Shown in pieces: positions 18,363 through 28,319 of a DNA stretch of 64,000 nucleotides. The notes below the pieces were generated by a model, which did no database searches, was not told the origin of the DNA, and saw nothing but the letters and a program-made list of their open reading frames with translations. Source of the stretch: Leeuwenhoekiella sp. MAR_2009_132 (lineage in GTDB: Bacteria; Bacteroidota; Bacteroidia; Flavobacteriales; Flavobacteriaceae). The stretch spans positions 2,056,001 through 2,120,000 of the forward strand of contig NZ_JHZY01000004.1 of the NCBI RefSeq assembly GCF_000687915.1, read 5' to 3'. Position 1 is the first letter of the stretch, and each line of letters opens with the position of its first letter. Both the position numbers and the translations under genes were made by a program.

Positions 18363-19064
18363 TTAATCTTGTAGTGCAAATACTTTTTGAAGTAACGTAG
18401 TGGTACGTGCGGCAGCGTTTGTTCTAATATCTTTTTCTTCTAAAGCAATCATAGTATAAACCCCTTTAAGCGCCTGGTTTGTCACATAATCTGTTAGATC
18501 TGGGTTAACATCATTAGTAAGCGGTAACGCATTGTATTTTGTAATAAGGTTGCTCCAGATCTTATCTGCTCCTACTTTATTAAATGATTCTTTAATAATA
18601 GGATTAAACTGTGCATATAATGCGGTATTTGTTTTATTCTCTAAATAGGAGGTTGCAGAATTGTCTGCTCCTAACAAGATGTTTTTAGCGTCATTAAACG
18701 TGATTCCTTTTACTGCATCTATAAATATGGGAGTCGCTGTTCCTACAGCATCCTCAGCAGCACGATTTAATACTTTTAAACCTTCGTCTGCCAAGCTTCC
18801 AAGGCCAACACTGCGTAATGTGTTATCTACTTTTTGCAATTCTTCAGGCAGTAGAATTTTTACTAACGAGTTCCCATAAAAACCATTTTCCTGCGTAAGT
18901 TTTGTTACTTGTTTATCTATACCAAAATCTAAAGCCTGACGTAAACCGCTCGCTATAGTTGTATTGTCTACACCTACCTGATTGGGCAAATTATTTACTA
19001 CAGATTGTAGTTCTGCGCATCCGCTTAAAAAGAGTACGGCAACTAATGCAATTATTTTTTTCAT
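18363..19064 (-). CDS. DUF4197 lipoprotein
   Basis: 233 residues with a lipoprotein signal ending in LFLSGC (Cys 16). The mature part is helical, with SGLRQALDFGIDKQV, and matches the DUF4197 family of exported proteins of unknown function seen in Bacteroidota and Proteobacteria. Four bases ahead of the PfkB kinase. Confidence 0.85.
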   Translation of the reverse strand: MKKIIALVAVLFLSGCAELQSVVNNLPNQVGVDNTTIASGLRQALDFGIDKQVTKLTQENGFYGNSLVKILLPEELQKVDNTLRSVGLGSLADEGLKVLNRAAEDAVGTATPIFIDAVKGITFNDAKNILLGADNSATSYLENKTNTALYAQFNPIIKESFNKVGADKIWSNLITKYNALPLTNDVNPDLTDYVTNQALKGVYTMIALEEKDIRTNAAARTTTLLQKVFALQD

Positions 19065-19170
19065 GGAGTTAAGTTAGGTTTTTCTTGGTTAATTTTAAAA
19101 TGGAAAAGCACCGAGGGTCACTTCCTTTTATGGGTAATACCACGCGCATAAGCCGTCTATGACTAGCTGG

Positions 19171-20025
19171 TCAAGAAAAAATAACAGTCTTGTTTCCGTA
19201 GACCAGTACTTTATGTTCTATATGTGCTTTTATGGCTCTGGCTAAAACAATTTTCTCTAAGTCTCGACCTTTCAATATAAAATCCTGTACCGAATGTACG
19301 TGAGAAACACGTACGATTTCCTGCTCGATAATGGGGCCTTCGTCAAGATCTGCGGTCACATAATGACTGGTGGCTCCTATAATTTTTACACCGCGCTCAA
19401 AGGCAGCGTGATAGGGTTTAGCGCCAATGAATGCCGGTAAAAAGGAATGATGAATATTTATAATCTGATGTTTAAAGTTAGAAACAAAATCGTCAGATAT
19501 AATTTGCATATAGCGAGCTAAAATAATAAGATCAATATTATGATCCCGTATGGCTTGTATCTGTTCAGCTTCGGCTTGCGCTTTTGTGTCTTTAGTAACG
19601 GGAATGTATTTAAAAGGAATGTCAAATCGCTTTGCCACAACCTCAAGATCTTTATGATTGCTTATAATTAAAGGTATTTCTACTTCGAGTTCACCTGAAG
19701 CATTTCGGCCTAAAAGATCATAGAGGCAATGGTCGTATTTTGAAACAAATAAAGCAAGTTTCGGTTTATACAGAGCATCGTACAGCTGATACGTGAGCTG
19801 GTAATCCTCTTCAAACTTTGCCGCAAACTGATTTTCAAATTCCGTAATTGTAAAATCTGCGTGGTCAAACTCACACTCAAGTCTCATAAAAAACACGCTT
19901 TGTTGTCTGTCTACGTGTTGATCGAGATAAACAATATTTCCACTTAGTTCAAGTATATATTGGGTAATTGTGGTTACAATACCTTTGCGATCGGGGCAAT
20001 TAATTAAAAGTGTAATTTTCTGCAT
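19171..20025 (-). CDS. purU: Formyltetrahydrofolate deformylase
   Basis: Hydrolyses 10-formyl-THF to formate and THF, balancing one-carbon pools. 284 residues: N-terminal ACT domain (about 1-80, CPDRKGIV) and a formyltransferase-like catalytic domain with NIHHSFLPAF and GATSHYVTADLDEGPII. The HHS and Asp residues of the family are present. The ATG at 20025 is followed upstream by a perfect palindrome (20037-20056). Divergent from icmF. Confidence 0.95.
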   Translation of the reverse strand: MQKITLLINCPDRKGIVTTITQYILELSGNIVYLDQHVDRQQSVFFMRLECEFDHADFTITEFENQFAAKFEEDYQLTYQLYDALYKPKLALFVSKYDHCLYDLLGRNASGELEVEIPLIISNHKDLEVVAKRFDIPFKYIPVTKDTKAQAEAEQIQAIRDHNIDLIILARYMQIISDDFVSNFKHQIINIHHSFLPAFIGAKPYHAAFERGVKIIGATSHYVTADLDEGPIIEQEIVRVSHVHSVQDFILKGRDLEKIVLARAIKAHIEHKVLVYGNKTVIFS

Positions 20026-20036
20026 AATTTATCAAG

Positions 20037-20056
20037 CTAGATTAAAGCTAATCTAG
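20037..20056. promoter_or_regulatory. Palindrome in the purU/icmF divergent region
   Basis: CTAGATTA-AAGC-TAATCTAG: a perfect eight-base inverted repeat around a four-base centre, 12 bases upstream of the purU start codon. No T run follows, so it is more like an operator or a 5' UTR hairpin than a terminator. No cobalamin riboswitch is recognisable in this 130-base gap. Confidence 0.4.
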
Positions 20057-20155
20057 AAAAATATGTGTCAAATTATTATATAAATAACACAAAATAAAGC
20101 GGTCTTTGTTGTCATTTATTTAAATTAGTACCAGTTTTAAAGTCAAATATTACGA

Positions 20156-23100
20156 ATGAAACAAATAACACCATATAAGCCTAATCATAAAGTACGTATT
20201 GTAACAGCAGCTTCGCTCTTTGATGGGCATGATGCGGCTATAAATATAATGCGTCGCATCATACAAACTACCGGAGTTGAGGTAATACACCTGGGGCACG
20301 ATCGTAGTGTTGAAGAGGTTGTAAATACCGCTATACAAGAAGATGCACACGCGATTGCACTTACTTCTTATCAAGGAGGGCATAATGAGTATTTTAAATA
20401 CATGTATGATTTGCTTTGCGAAAAAGGTGCAGGGCATATTAAAATATTTGGCGGCGGCGGCGGCGTAATTCTGCCGGAAGAGATTGAAGAATTAATGAAT
20501 TATGGGGTAACCCGTATTTACGCTCCAGATGATGGTCGTGAAATGGGATTACAGGGTATGATTAATGATCTGGTAATGCAGTCAGATTATGCGCTGGGAG
20601 ATTCTTTAAATGGAGAGTTTGATAAGTTGAGTGCTCAAAACGACACGGCTATTGCCCGTATTATCTCTGCTGCAGAAAACTATCCTGAGGTTGCGAAGCC
20701 AACACTTGATTTAATTCATGAAAAAAACAAAGAATCAAAAACACCGGTTTTAGGAATTACAGGAACAGGTGGTTCTGGTAAATCATCGTTAGTAGATGAG
20801 CTAGTACGCAGGTTTCTGGTAGATTTCCCAGAGAAAACTATAGGTATAATATCAGTAGATCCTTCAAAACGAAAAACCGGAGGAGCACTTTTAGGAGACC
20901 GTATACGTATGAACGCTATTAATTCTCCTCGTGTTTATATGCGTTCGTTAGCTACGCGTCAAAGCAATCTGGCACTTTCTAAACACGTACAGGAAGCTGT
21001 TGAGGTTTTAAAGGCGGCTGAGTACGATTTAATTATTTTAGAAACCAGCGGAATAGGGCAAAGCGATACCGAAATTTTAGACCATAGCTCGGTTTCTTTA
21101 TACGTAATGACACCCGAGTTTGGAGCTGCAACACAGCTTGAAAAAATTGACATGCTTGATTTTGCAGATCTGGTTGCCATAAATAAATTTGACAAACGGG
21201 GAGCACTTGATGCGCTGCGTGATGTTAAAAAACAATATATGCGTAATCATCAATTGTGGGAAACCCATCAAGATGACTTACCTGTTTTTGGAACCATAGC
21301 ATCCCAGTTTAATGATCCGGGAATGAACCAACTTTATAAATCTATAATGGATGAGTTGGTAGCTAAGACTGAAACAGAGTTAAGAAGTAGTTTTGAGATT
21401 ACAGACGAAATGTCTGAAAAGATATTTGTAATTCCACCGGCGCGTACACGCTATTTATCTGAGATTGCAGAAAGTAATCGTGCATATGATAAAACAGCAA
21501 TAGATCAAGCAGAGGTTGCTCAAAAGTTATATGGTATTTTTAAAACCTTAGATACGGTTACCGGTGTGACTCCGCAGTTAGATAAAGCAGGTTTAGTTTT
21601 AGATGATAGCGGTACAGATTCAGATTTAGCAAAGCTTCTTTTAGCAGAGTTTGATAAGGTAAAAATGGATCTTGACCCGTATAATTGGGAAGTAATCACT
21701 GGCTGGGCAGACAAAGTAAATAAGTACAAAGAGCCTATTTATAGTTTCAAAGTACGCGATAAAGAAATTAAGATTGAGACACATTCAAAATCGTTGTCTC
21801 ATTCTGACATCCCAAAAATAGCATTACCCAAGTATCAAGCCTGGGGAGATATTTTAAGATGGGTCCTACAAGAAAATGTACCAGGTGAATTTCCTTATAC
21901 GGCTGGCTTGTATCCTTTTAAGCGTACAGGAGAAGATCCTACGCGAATGTTTGCAGGCGAAGGTGGTCCTGAACGGACTAATCGTCGTTTTCATTATGTA
22001 AGTATGGGATTGCCTGCAAAAAGGCTTTCGACTGCTTTTGACAGTGTGACACTTTATGGCAATGACCCCGATCACCGTCCTGATATTTATGGGAAAATAG
22101 GGAATGCAGGCGTTTCTATCTGCTGTCTTGATGATGCTAAAAAACTGTATTCTGGTTTTGATTTGTCAAACGCAATGACTTCAGTGAGTATGACGATAAA
22201 TGGTCCCGCACCTATGTTGCTGGGCTTTTTTATGAATGCAGCGATAGATCAAAGTTGTGAAAAATATATAAAGGAGCATGATCTAGAAGATGAGGTAGAA
22301 AAAACTATTGCGGCTATTTATCTGAAGAATGGTCTAGATCGTCCTGTGTATCACGGCGAACTTCCTGAAGGAAATAATGGTTTAGGGTTGATGCTTCTGG
22401 GAGTAACAGGAGATCAGGTATTGCCTAAGGAGGTTTATGAAAAATTAAAAGCAGAAACGATTCAGCAGGTGCGTGGTACTGTACAGGCAGATATATTGAA
22501 GGAAGATCAGGCGCAAAACACTTGTATTTTTTCTACGGAATTTGCATTGCGTTTAATGGGTGATGTGCAGGAATATTTTATTGAAAATCAGATACGTAAT
22601 TTCTATTCGGTTTCTATTTCTGGATACCATATTGCTGAAGCAGGAGCAAACCCTATTACACAATTAGCTTTTACCCTTGCTAATGGGTTTACCTATGTAG
22701 AGTATTATCTAAGCAGAGGTATGGATATCAATAAATTTGGTCCTAACCTATCTTTTTTCTTTAGTAACGGTGTTGATCCTGAATATGCGGTTATAGGTCG
22801 TGTAGCTCGTAAAATCTGGTCAAAAGCCTTAAAATATAAATATGGAGCGAATTCAAGAGCGCAAATGCTGAAGTACCACATTCAAACTTCAGGTCGCTCG
22901 TTGCATGCGCAGGAAATAGATTTTAATGATATACGTACCACACTTCAGGCTTTGTATGCGATTTATGATAATTGTAATTCACTGCATACAAATGCCTACG
23001 ATGAGGCGATTACTACACCTACCGAAGAAAGTGTGCGTCGGGCAATGGCAATTCAGCTAATAATCAATAAAGAATTAGGTCTTACTAAAAATGAAAATCC

Positions 23101-23572
23101 TATTCAGGGAGCGTTTATTATTGAAGAATTGACTGATCTGGTTGAAGCAGCTGTTTTGCAGGAATTTGATCGTATTACAGAACGTGGCGGAGTATTAGGC
23201 GCTATGGAAACAATGTATCAGCGAAGTAAAATACAAGAAGAGAGTTTGTATTACGAAACGCTTAAACACAATGGTGAATTTCCGATTATAGGTGTAAATA
23301 CATTTTTAAGTAGTAAAGGTTCGCCTACTGTAAAACCTATGGAAGTAATACGCGCTACCGAAGAAGAAAAGCAAGCACAGATTGCAACACTTACTAATCT
23401 GCATAAAGCTTATGAGAATGATGCAGAAGCGATTTTAAAAAGCGTTCAGGAGGCAGCAATTCAAAATGAAAATATGTTTGAAAGGCTGATGGAAGCTACT
23501 AAAATCTGTTCATTAGGGCAGATTACAAATGCTCTTTTTGAAGTAGGCGGGCAGTATAGAAGAAATATGTAA
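20156..23572 (+). CDS. icmF: Fused isobutyryl-CoA mutase (IcmF): B12 domain, G-protein chaperone and mutase in one chain
   Basis: 1138 residues. N-terminal adenosylcobalamin-binding domain with D23-G-H25-D-A-A. Then a MeaB-like GTPase with P-loop GTGGSGKSS (about 203-211) and NKFD (about 341). Then a methylmalonyl-CoA-mutase-like TIM barrel from about 560 to the C-terminus. The substrate-site motif [19 protein letters not shown] (Phe 588) matches IcmF and not the methylmalonyl-CoA mutase consensus, so the expected reaction is isobutyryl-CoA/n-butyryl-CoA interconversion or a related branched acyl-CoA. The G domain is a built-in chaperone for B12 loading. The last position of DxHxxG is Ala, as in other IcmF. 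Single gene with its own terminator. Confidence 0.93.
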   Translation: MKQITPYKPNHKVRIVTAASLFDGHDAAINIMRRIIQTTGVEVIHLGHDRSVEEVVNTAIQEDAHAIALTSYQGGHNEYFKYMYDLLCEKGAGHIKIFGGGGGVILPEEIEELMNYGVTRIYAPDDGREMGLQGMINDLVMQSDYALGDSLNGEFDKLSAQNDTAIARIISAAENYPEVAKPTLDLIHEKNKESKTPVLGITGTGGSGKSSLVDELVRRFLVDFPEKTIGIISVDPSKRKTGGALLGDRIRMNAINSPRVYMRSLATRQSNLALSKHVQEAVEVLKAAEYDLIILETSGIGQSDTEILDHSSVSLYVMTPEFGAATQLEKIDMLDFADLVAINKFDKRGALDALRDVKKQYMRNHQLWETHQDDLPVFGTIASQFNDPGMNQLYKSIMDELVAKTETELRSSFEITDEMSEKIFVIPPARTRYLSEIAESNRAYDKTAIDQAEVAQKLYGIFKTLDTVTGVTPQLDKAGLVLDDSGTDSDLAKLLLAEFDKVKMDLDPYNWEVITGWADKVNKYKEPIYSFKVRDKEIKIETHSKSLSHSDIPKIALPKYQAWGDILRWVLQENVPGEFPYTAGLYPFKRTGEDPTRMFAGEGGPERTNRRFHYVSMGLPAKRLSTAFDSVTLYGNDPDHRPDIYGKIGNAGVSICCLDDAKKLYSGFDLSNAMTSVSMTINGPAPMLLGFFMNAAIDQSCEKYIKEHDLEDEVEKTIAAIYLKNGLDRPVYHGELPEGNNGLGLMLLGVTGDQVLPKEVYEKLKAETIQQVRGTVQADILKEDQAQNTCIFSTEFALRLMGDVQEYFIENQIRNFYSVSISGYHIAEAGANPITQLAFTLANGFTYVEYYLSRGMDINKFGPNLSFFFSNGVDPEYAVIGRVARKIWSKALKYKYGANSRAQMLKYHIQTSGRSLHAQEIDFNDIRTTLQALYAIYDNCNSLHTNAYDEAITTPTEESVRRAMAIQLIINKELGLTKNENPIQGAFIIEELTDLVEAAVLQEFDRITERGGVLGAMETMYQRSKIQEESLYYETLKHNGEFPIIGVNTFLSSKGSPTVKPMEVIRATEEEKQAQIATLTNLHKAYENDAEAILKSVQEAAIQNENMFERLMEATKICSLGQITNALFEVGGQYRRNM

Positions 23573-23627
23573 GCGATAGTTATAATCGCATTAGCGAATC
23601 TGGAATTAACCAGCATATACGCATTGT

Positions 23628-23668
23628 AAAAGGTCTCATAGTTGTGAAAAACTGTGAGGCCTTTTTTT
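23628..23668 (+). terminator. Terminator after icmF
   Basis: AAAAGGTCTCA (23628-23638) pairs with TGAGGCCTTTT (23655-23665, one wobble), followed by T's. 55 bases after the icmF stop. Confidence 0.8.
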
Positions 23669-23690
23669 TATCAATTTAAGGGTAAAAAAT

Positions 23691-23777
23691 GCGTGAAGGA
23701 TAGAAGTGTAAAGCCCACAGCCAAGCGCTAGCAAAGGTGAGGACTTGCAACGTATAGCTTGACCCGAAGGGACACGC
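23691..23777. repeat. GC-rich intergenic repeat-like element 1
   Basis: An 87-base island clearly richer in G+C than its flanks, bounded by GCGTG and CACGC. It contains GGATAGAAG near one end and GTATAGCTTGACCCGAAGGGACACGC at the other (23752-23777). The layout (GGATAG... then ...TATAGC... with CCCGAAGGG) matches a palindromic intergenic element I recognise from flavobacterial genomes. No ORF fits. A related element is at 47961-48046. Confidence 0.5.
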
Positions 23778-23821
23778 ACTAATTATTTAAATAAATAGTT
23801 ATTGTATAACTTGAATATTTT

Positions 23822-24349
23822 TTAATCTTCAAAATTGAAATCGTCAGGGTCAAAGGAATCATCGTCATCTACTTCAGGATCGTTGTAATCAACTCCCGGC
23901 GGATTAAAGAGTCCCCAACGGTCTATCATGTAATTAAAAGGATCAAAAGTTTTTACCCACTCTGCAAAAAGAATTCTAAAGGCTTCAATTTCATTACGCA
24001 ACAAGTCTAAATATTCGGTTTCTTTAAAGCCATACATTTCTAAACCGGTCATATGTGTATCAAGATCCTGCGCAGATTTACGAATTAGACAGGCTTTTTC
24101 CATCTTAATGTCGTAAAGATCACAATTAAATGCTCCGGCTATTTTCGAAGGAATCACAGAAGCATCTCCTCTAATGTACAAGGCCTGACTTCTTAAAATC
24201 TCCTGGTCTAGTTGCGCTTCTGAGCTTGTCTCGTAAGCCGCAGCAATCTCTGCAATTCTATTTGCTAACTTCAATATTTCTGTAGCTTTTAAGTAAAGCG
24301 CCGAATTTTGATAGTTATTAGAGGAATTAAAATTGTCTTCTAAAGACAT
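23822..24349 (-). CDS. Unknown helical protein, member A of a paralogous pair
   Basis: 175 residues, not recognised. Predicted mostly helical; shares with the next upstream gene the pattern ATEILKLANRI (AIEILRLSRSI), LYIRGDA (VYFTGDI), a central helix, and LLRNEIEAFRILFAEWV (LLRTEVRKFRKLQHKWM). It ends in an extremely acidic tail (about residues 155-175, mostly D and E). No signal peptide or membrane segment, so it is probably cytoplasmic. Separated by 122 bases from its paralogue. Confidence 0.75.
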   Translation of the reverse strand: MSLEDNFNSSNNYQNSALYLKATEILKLANRIAEIAAAYETSSEAQLDQEILRSQALYIRGDASVIPSKIAGAFNCDLYDIKMEKACLIRKSAQDLDTHMTGLEMYGFKETEYLDLLRNEIEAFRILFAEWVKTFDPFNYMIDRWGLFNPPGVDYNDPEVDDDDSFDPDDFNFED

Positions 24350-24471
24350 ACATTAAGATTTAAGTCATTGATTAATGACTGTAGATTAAAGGAATTGTAG
24401 CCCTGTTATTTGAAAGCGGACATAACACTTTAAATTACAATAAAAATTTATACTTAAAAAAGAGGATTTGA

Positions 24472-24855
24472 CTAGAGTGTCATCATCCATTTGTGCTGAA
24501 GTTTTCTAAATTTTCTTACTTCTGTACGCAGCAAACGCACAAAATCTTTACCGCTGCTTTCAGCACGCTCCAGGCGTTCGCAGGTGGCATATAAACTAGC
24601 AGTAAGACGCTCTAAAGATGCAGCATATTTAAGACGATCATCTTGAAAAGTCTGACTTTCTGCCTTAATGATCTCGGGTGCTAAAGAATCTGAATGCCGT
24701 ACAATGTCGCCTGTAAAATAAACGTAGGGATTCTCACTTCCGTTAGATTCTAAGGGAGCAAGATCATATATCAGGTAATTTGAAATTGAGCGCGAAAGTC
24801 TCAGGATTTCAATTGCTTGATTGTATAAACGTGTATTTCTAGGTGTTGATGACAT
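24472..24855 (-). CDS. Unknown helical protein, member B of a paralogous pair
   Basis: 127 residues, not recognised. It is a shorter version of the downstream neighbour, lacking the acidic tail. Helical throughout, with a conserved GD after a short beta-like stretch (YVYFTGDIV) and a basic C-terminus (LLRTEVRKFRKLQHKWM). Divergent from the Lrp-type regulator, 114 bases away, which could control it. Confidence 0.75.
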   Translation of the reverse strand: MSSTPRNTRLYNQAIEILRLSRSISNYLIYDLAPLESNGSENPYVYFTGDIVRHSDSLAPEIIKAESQTFQDDRLKYAASLERLTASLYATCERLERAESSGKDFVRLLRTEVRKFRKLQHKWMMTL

Positions 24856-24969
24856 AGCTTAATTGTGTTCCAAATTTAGCAGTATTCATAGATTAATATA
24901 TATAGATTTTAAAGTTTTAAGTTATATTTACTTTAATATTTAAAGAAAATAACCCCATTTTATTTAAAA

Positions 24970-25431
24970 ATGCATATAGATTCAACCAACTGGAAAATTT
25001 TACAAACACTGCAGAAAAATGCACGTATTAGCAACAGTGCTTTAGGGCGTGCGGTAGGAATTACATCACCTGCTGTTGCAGAGCGAATACGTAAAATGGA
25101 AGATGCAGGTATATTAGTAGGTTATAAAGCCGAAATATCTCATTTTGAATCAGGTCATCAGTTAAAAGCCATAATCACGCTACGCGCTTTCATGGGACGT
25201 CTTAAACCCTTTTTAGAGAAAGTGCATGAGTTTAGCGAAGTGCTCAATTGCTATCGCATTACCGGTAACGAGAATATTTTATTAGAAGTAGTACTCTTTG
25301 ATCAATTTCATCTTGAAGAATTCATAGATAAGCTCATAACTTATGGGGAGACTAAAACCCATATTGTGCTTTCTACAGTAATTGAAAACGCGCCCATACG
25401 TACGCGCAGAGAAGACCGAAAAAAGAGTTGA
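24970..25431 (+). CDS. Lrp/AsnC family transcriptional regulator
   Basis: 153 residues. N-terminal winged helix-turn-helix (about 1-60): DSTNWKILQTLQKNARISNSALGRAVGITSPAVAERIRKM in two adjoining pieces is typical Lrp. The C-terminal RAM domain (about 68-140) would bind an amino acid or other small ligand and mediate oligomers. Effector unknown. It converges on the Nramp-like gene with a single base between the stops, and is divergent from the helical pair. Confidence 0.92.
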   Translation: MHIDSTNWKILQTLQKNARISNSALGRAVGITSPAVAERIRKMEDAGILVGYKAEISHFESGHQLKAIITLRAFMGRLKPFLEKVHEFSEVLNCYRITGNENILLEVVLFDQFHLEEFIDKLITYGETKTHIVLSTVIENAPIRTRREDRKKS

Positions 25432-25432
25432 T

Positions 25433-26644
25433 TTATAAAGTGCTCAAATACCAGATGCTGAACGCAATTAATAAAATAATACTTACGATACTAAATACAT
25501 TTAAAAGTTTACCAGGTCTGTCTTTTTGAGGAACTGCTTTACTATTCATCACAAAGAAGTTAGCAATAGCAAAAAACGGAGCGGTTAAAAACGAAAGTAT
25601 AGTAGCTATTTCAACCAGCTTACCCATCTCACTGGTAAGAAAGAATAAGATGCAGCTGGTTCCTAATATGAGAATTAAAAGCCAGGTGGTATAACTTCCT
25701 TTAATCGTTTTATCGCTTATTAATTCTAAGGTTCTCGACATGGCTCTAGGTGAAGCGTCTAATGTGGTGAGCGTGGTGCTAAACATTGTGGTGAGTGCTG
25801 CGATACCTATTAGAAAAAATGCCCAATTACCCAGACTACCGGTATACATATCTATGAGTTGCTTAGCAAACAGGACGCCACTTCCACTAAATTCTATGCC
25901 ACTATTGTGCATCACAAGAGCTCCCAAACCTACAAAACACGTCCCAACGATTATCGTACCCAGAAAACCAATATTAAAATCAAAAACAGCAGATTTTCTG
26001 GTAAGTGTTCCTTCTTTGGCTTTCTCTAATGACCAGAGCGAATGCCAGATTGAGATATCTAGTGGTGCGGGCATCCAGCCCATAAAAGCTATAAGAAAAG
26101 CAATGCCTGCTGCATCTGTAGGTAATACTTGAGTAAATGCCACTTGCTGATGCGGTTCAAACCCTGCAATTGAAACGGCGATTAATGTGCTAATAGTTAA
26201 TGTGATTACGATAACTTTCATCAAATTATCTAGAAAACTGTATTTACCCAGTAAGAGAAGTGTTGCGCAAATAGTGGTTATTATTAGACTCCAGGTGGTA
26301 ATATCCCAATCTATGCCAAAAATATAGGTCGCAATACCGGCAGTAACGATAGTTACAGCGGTTTGAATAGTAAACATGGTAAGCAAATTAATTATAAAAT
26401 AGAAGATTAAAACAATCTTACCAAGCTTACGATAGCCGTCTAATAAACTTGTGCCCGTCGCTGCGGCATATCGTGGGCCATACTGAAAAAACGGGTATTT
26501 TATAATATGTATAAGAACCAAAGCCCATACCAGACCAAAACCGTAATCAGCACCAGATCGCGTGGATTGTACCAGATGGGAGACCCCAATTGCTGCACCC
26601 GCAAACAAGAGACCTGGACCCAATTGTCTGAGAAGATTTTTCAT
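25433..26644 (-). CDS. Nramp-family transporter homologue lacking canonical metal-site motifs
   Basis: 403 residues, about 11 membrane segments, LeuT-type fold of the Nramp family. In true Nramp proteins the first segment has DPGN and the sixth has MPH, which hold the divalent metal. Here the equivalents are AAIGVSH (about residues 17-23) and MPAPLDIS (191-198). Asp and Asn of segment one and His of segment six are absent, so manganese/iron transport should not be assumed. The start overlaps the sigma-factor stop by four bases (ATGA), so it is the last gene of a coupled minus-strand unit. Confidence 0.85.
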   Translation of the reverse strand: MKNLLRQLGPGLLFAGAAIGVSHLVQSTRSGADYGFGLVWALVLIHIIKYPFFQYGPRYAAATGTSLLDGYRKLGKIVLIFYFIINLLTMFTIQTAVTIVTAGIATYIFGIDWDITTWSLIITTICATLLLLGKYSFLDNLMKVIVITLTISTLIAVSIAGFEPHQQVAFTQVLPTDAAGIAFLIAFMGWMPAPLDISIWHSLWSLEKAKEGTLTRKSAVFDFNIGFLGTIIVGTCFVGLGALVMHNSGIEFSGSGVLFAKQLIDMYTGSLGNWAFFLIGIAALTTMFSTTLTTLDASPRAMSRTLELISDKTIKGSYTTWLLILILGTSCILFFLTSEMGKLVEIATILSFLTAPFFAIANFFVMNSKAVPQKDRPGKLLNVFSIVSIILLIAFSIWYLSTL

Positions 26645-27207
26645 TTAAAATTTGATTTTTTCTCAATTAAGTCTGAAAGTAATCGGCGTGCACGTAGGAG
26701 CTTAACTTTTACATTGCTTAAGGGTTCTTCAAGTGTTTTAGCCATTTCTTTGTAGCTCATTTCTTGAAAGTATCTCAAATTGATCACCTCTTGATAATGG
26801 GGTTTTAACTTTTTGATGTGTGCTAATAGCTCTGAAAGATTCTGCTCTGTAATAAGAGAGTCTTCTGCAGTAGGATTTTTATCGACGACACTATTAAGTT
26901 TAAATTCTTTATGTACACGTTTATGCTCGCTGCTTTCTTTACGCAGCAGATCTATATGAAGATTTTTAGAAATCGTAATGAGCCAGGTGCTAAATTTATA
27001 TTTACTATCGTAGGTGCTTAGCTGATTAAAGGCTTTAGAAAATGTCTGTATAGTTATTTCTTCGGCTTTAAAATCATCTTGAGTACGTTTTAGCTGAAAA
27101 GCGTATACGTAGTGCCAGTGCGCATTAAGTAAGTAATTATAGGCGCTTTGACTGCCAGATTTGGCTTCTTTAATTTTACGGTCTAAGAGTTCCTGGTCTA
27201 GTTCCAA
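26641..27207 (-). CDS. RNA polymerase sigma factor, ECF-type sigma-70
   Basis: 188 residues. Region 2 (about 25-92) includes EEITIQTFSKAF and FSTWLITISKNLHIDLLR. Region 4 (about 125-180) has HYQEVINLRYFQEMSYKEMAKTL and VKVKLLRARRLL. No region 1.1 or 3, hence ECF-like. The start is TTG and sits inside the 3' end of the glycosyltransferase gene (10-base overlap); its stop overlaps the transporter start. No anti-sigma gene is adjacent, which is unusual for ECF factors. Confidence 0.92.
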   Translation of the reverse strand: MELDQELLDRKIKEAKSGSQSAYNYLLNAHWHYVYAFQLKRTQDDFKAEEITIQTFSKAFNQLSTYDSKYKFSTWLITISKNLHIDLLRKESSEHKRVHKEFKLNSVVDKNPTAEDSLITEQNLSELLAHIKKLKPHYQEVINLRYFQEMSYKEMAKTLEEPLSNVKVKLLRARRLLSDLIEKKSNFK

Positions 27208-28313
27208 CGGCGGGGTTTTACCAATGTATTTGAAATAAAGATAAGCATTTGAAGGCTTATTAAAAATGGCTCCAGGATAGGGATTACCGGAATGAGTTTA
27301 TTTTCTTTTAATTTAATGGCTGTTTTTGATGTGACAAACCAAACTAAAATAATACGTAAAAGTGCTAAAACGCAAACTAGTGTAAAAAATTGTTTTAGGA
27401 TTAAGAGTGCGAAGAATAGTATAAAAAATAAAAACTGAGAGACATAAAATAAACCCAATTGGATTTGATGTTTCATTTTATATTCTTTTGCGACATTGGT
27501 ATGTCTGCGTTTTTGTATAAACCATTCTTTCCAGGTTTTTTTAGGCTCTGAATAGGTGAATGATTCCGGAATAAAACATGTAGCTACATTGGTGGCTGTG
27601 GCATTTTGATTCACAAATAAATCATCATCGCCGGCCTTTAGATGTAGATGCTTTTCAAATCCGTTTCCTGTATTAAATGTTTTTTTAGAGTAGCTCAAAT
27701 TGCGACCTACGCCCATATAGGCATTATTGTGGGTGGCATAACTAAAATATTGCATCGCAGTTAAAAGCGTTTCAAAACGAATAAGTTTATTAAGCCATGA
27801 TTTTTTATAGAATCTATAACCACTATAACCCAAAACAAATGTCTTGGTGTCATTTAAATTTTCAGTCATTAAAGTGATCCAGTACGGGCTGTTAGGTATG
27901 CAATCTGCATCAGTAAACAAAAGTTTTTCAAAAGATGCCTTGGCTATTGCTTGTGTAATTCCTGCTTTTTTTCCTGTTTCCGACTTTAAGTCGATAACTT
28001 TTATAGAATTGTGCAAACCTGAGTATTGCCGCATCAATGCTAAAGTAGCATCTGTAGAATGGTCGTTGACCAGTATAATTTCAAAAAGAGGATAATGTTG
28101 ATTTATAAGAGACTGTAAAAGTGAGTCTATATTTTGAGCTTCATTTTTTGCACAAACTATAATGGAAACTCCTTCATTTTGAATAGGATGATTTATAAAA
28201 ACACCTTTGGTATAGCCGAATTTTAAAAAGTAGAGATAATATAAGCAATTAACTAGAACAGTGGCTACATATAAAACCAAAAGAAGCTCACTTATTAAAG
28301 GTAATTGTAGCAC
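27198..28313 (-). CDS. Family 2 glycosyltransferase, membrane-associated
   Basis: 371 residues. N-terminal hydrophobic anchor (about 6-28), a GT-A domain starting VSIIVCAKNEAQNIDSLL (about 49-66), the ILVNDHSTD motif, DADC (the metal-binding DxD equivalent), and two or three membrane segments near the C-terminus (about 285-365). Donor and acceptor unknown; such proteins usually build surface glycans or glycolipids. GTG start, six bases after the small Cys-rich gene, overlapping the sigma-factor gene. Confidence 0.9.
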   Translation of the reverse strand: MLQLPLISELLLVLYVATVLVNCLYYLYFLKFGYTKGVFINHPIQNEGVSIIVCAKNEAQNIDSLLQSLINQHYPLFEIILVNDHSTDATLALMRQYSGLHNSIKVIDLKSETGKKAGITQAIAKASFEKLLFTDADCIPNSPYWITLMTENLNDTKTFVLGYSGYRFYKKSWLNKLIRFETLLTAMQYFSYATHNNAYMGVGRNLSYSKKTFNTGNGFEKHLHLKAGDDDLFVNQNATATNVATCFIPESFTYSEPKKTWKEWFIQKRRHTNVAKEYKMKHQIQLGLFYVSQFLFFILFFALLILKQFFTLVCVLALLRIILVWFVTSKTAIKLKENKLIPVIPILEPFLISLQMLIFISNTLVKPRRWN

Positions 28314-28319
28314 AAGGTA

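Noticed and set aside
20026..20155. Cobalamin riboswitch upstream of icmF
   Set aside because: The gap is only 130 bases and has no recognisable B12-box-like sequence.
26641..27207. Anti-sigma factor partner for the sigma factor
   Set aside because: Neither neighbour has a ZAS motif or other anti-sigma features; the flanking genes are a transporter and a glycosyltransferase.
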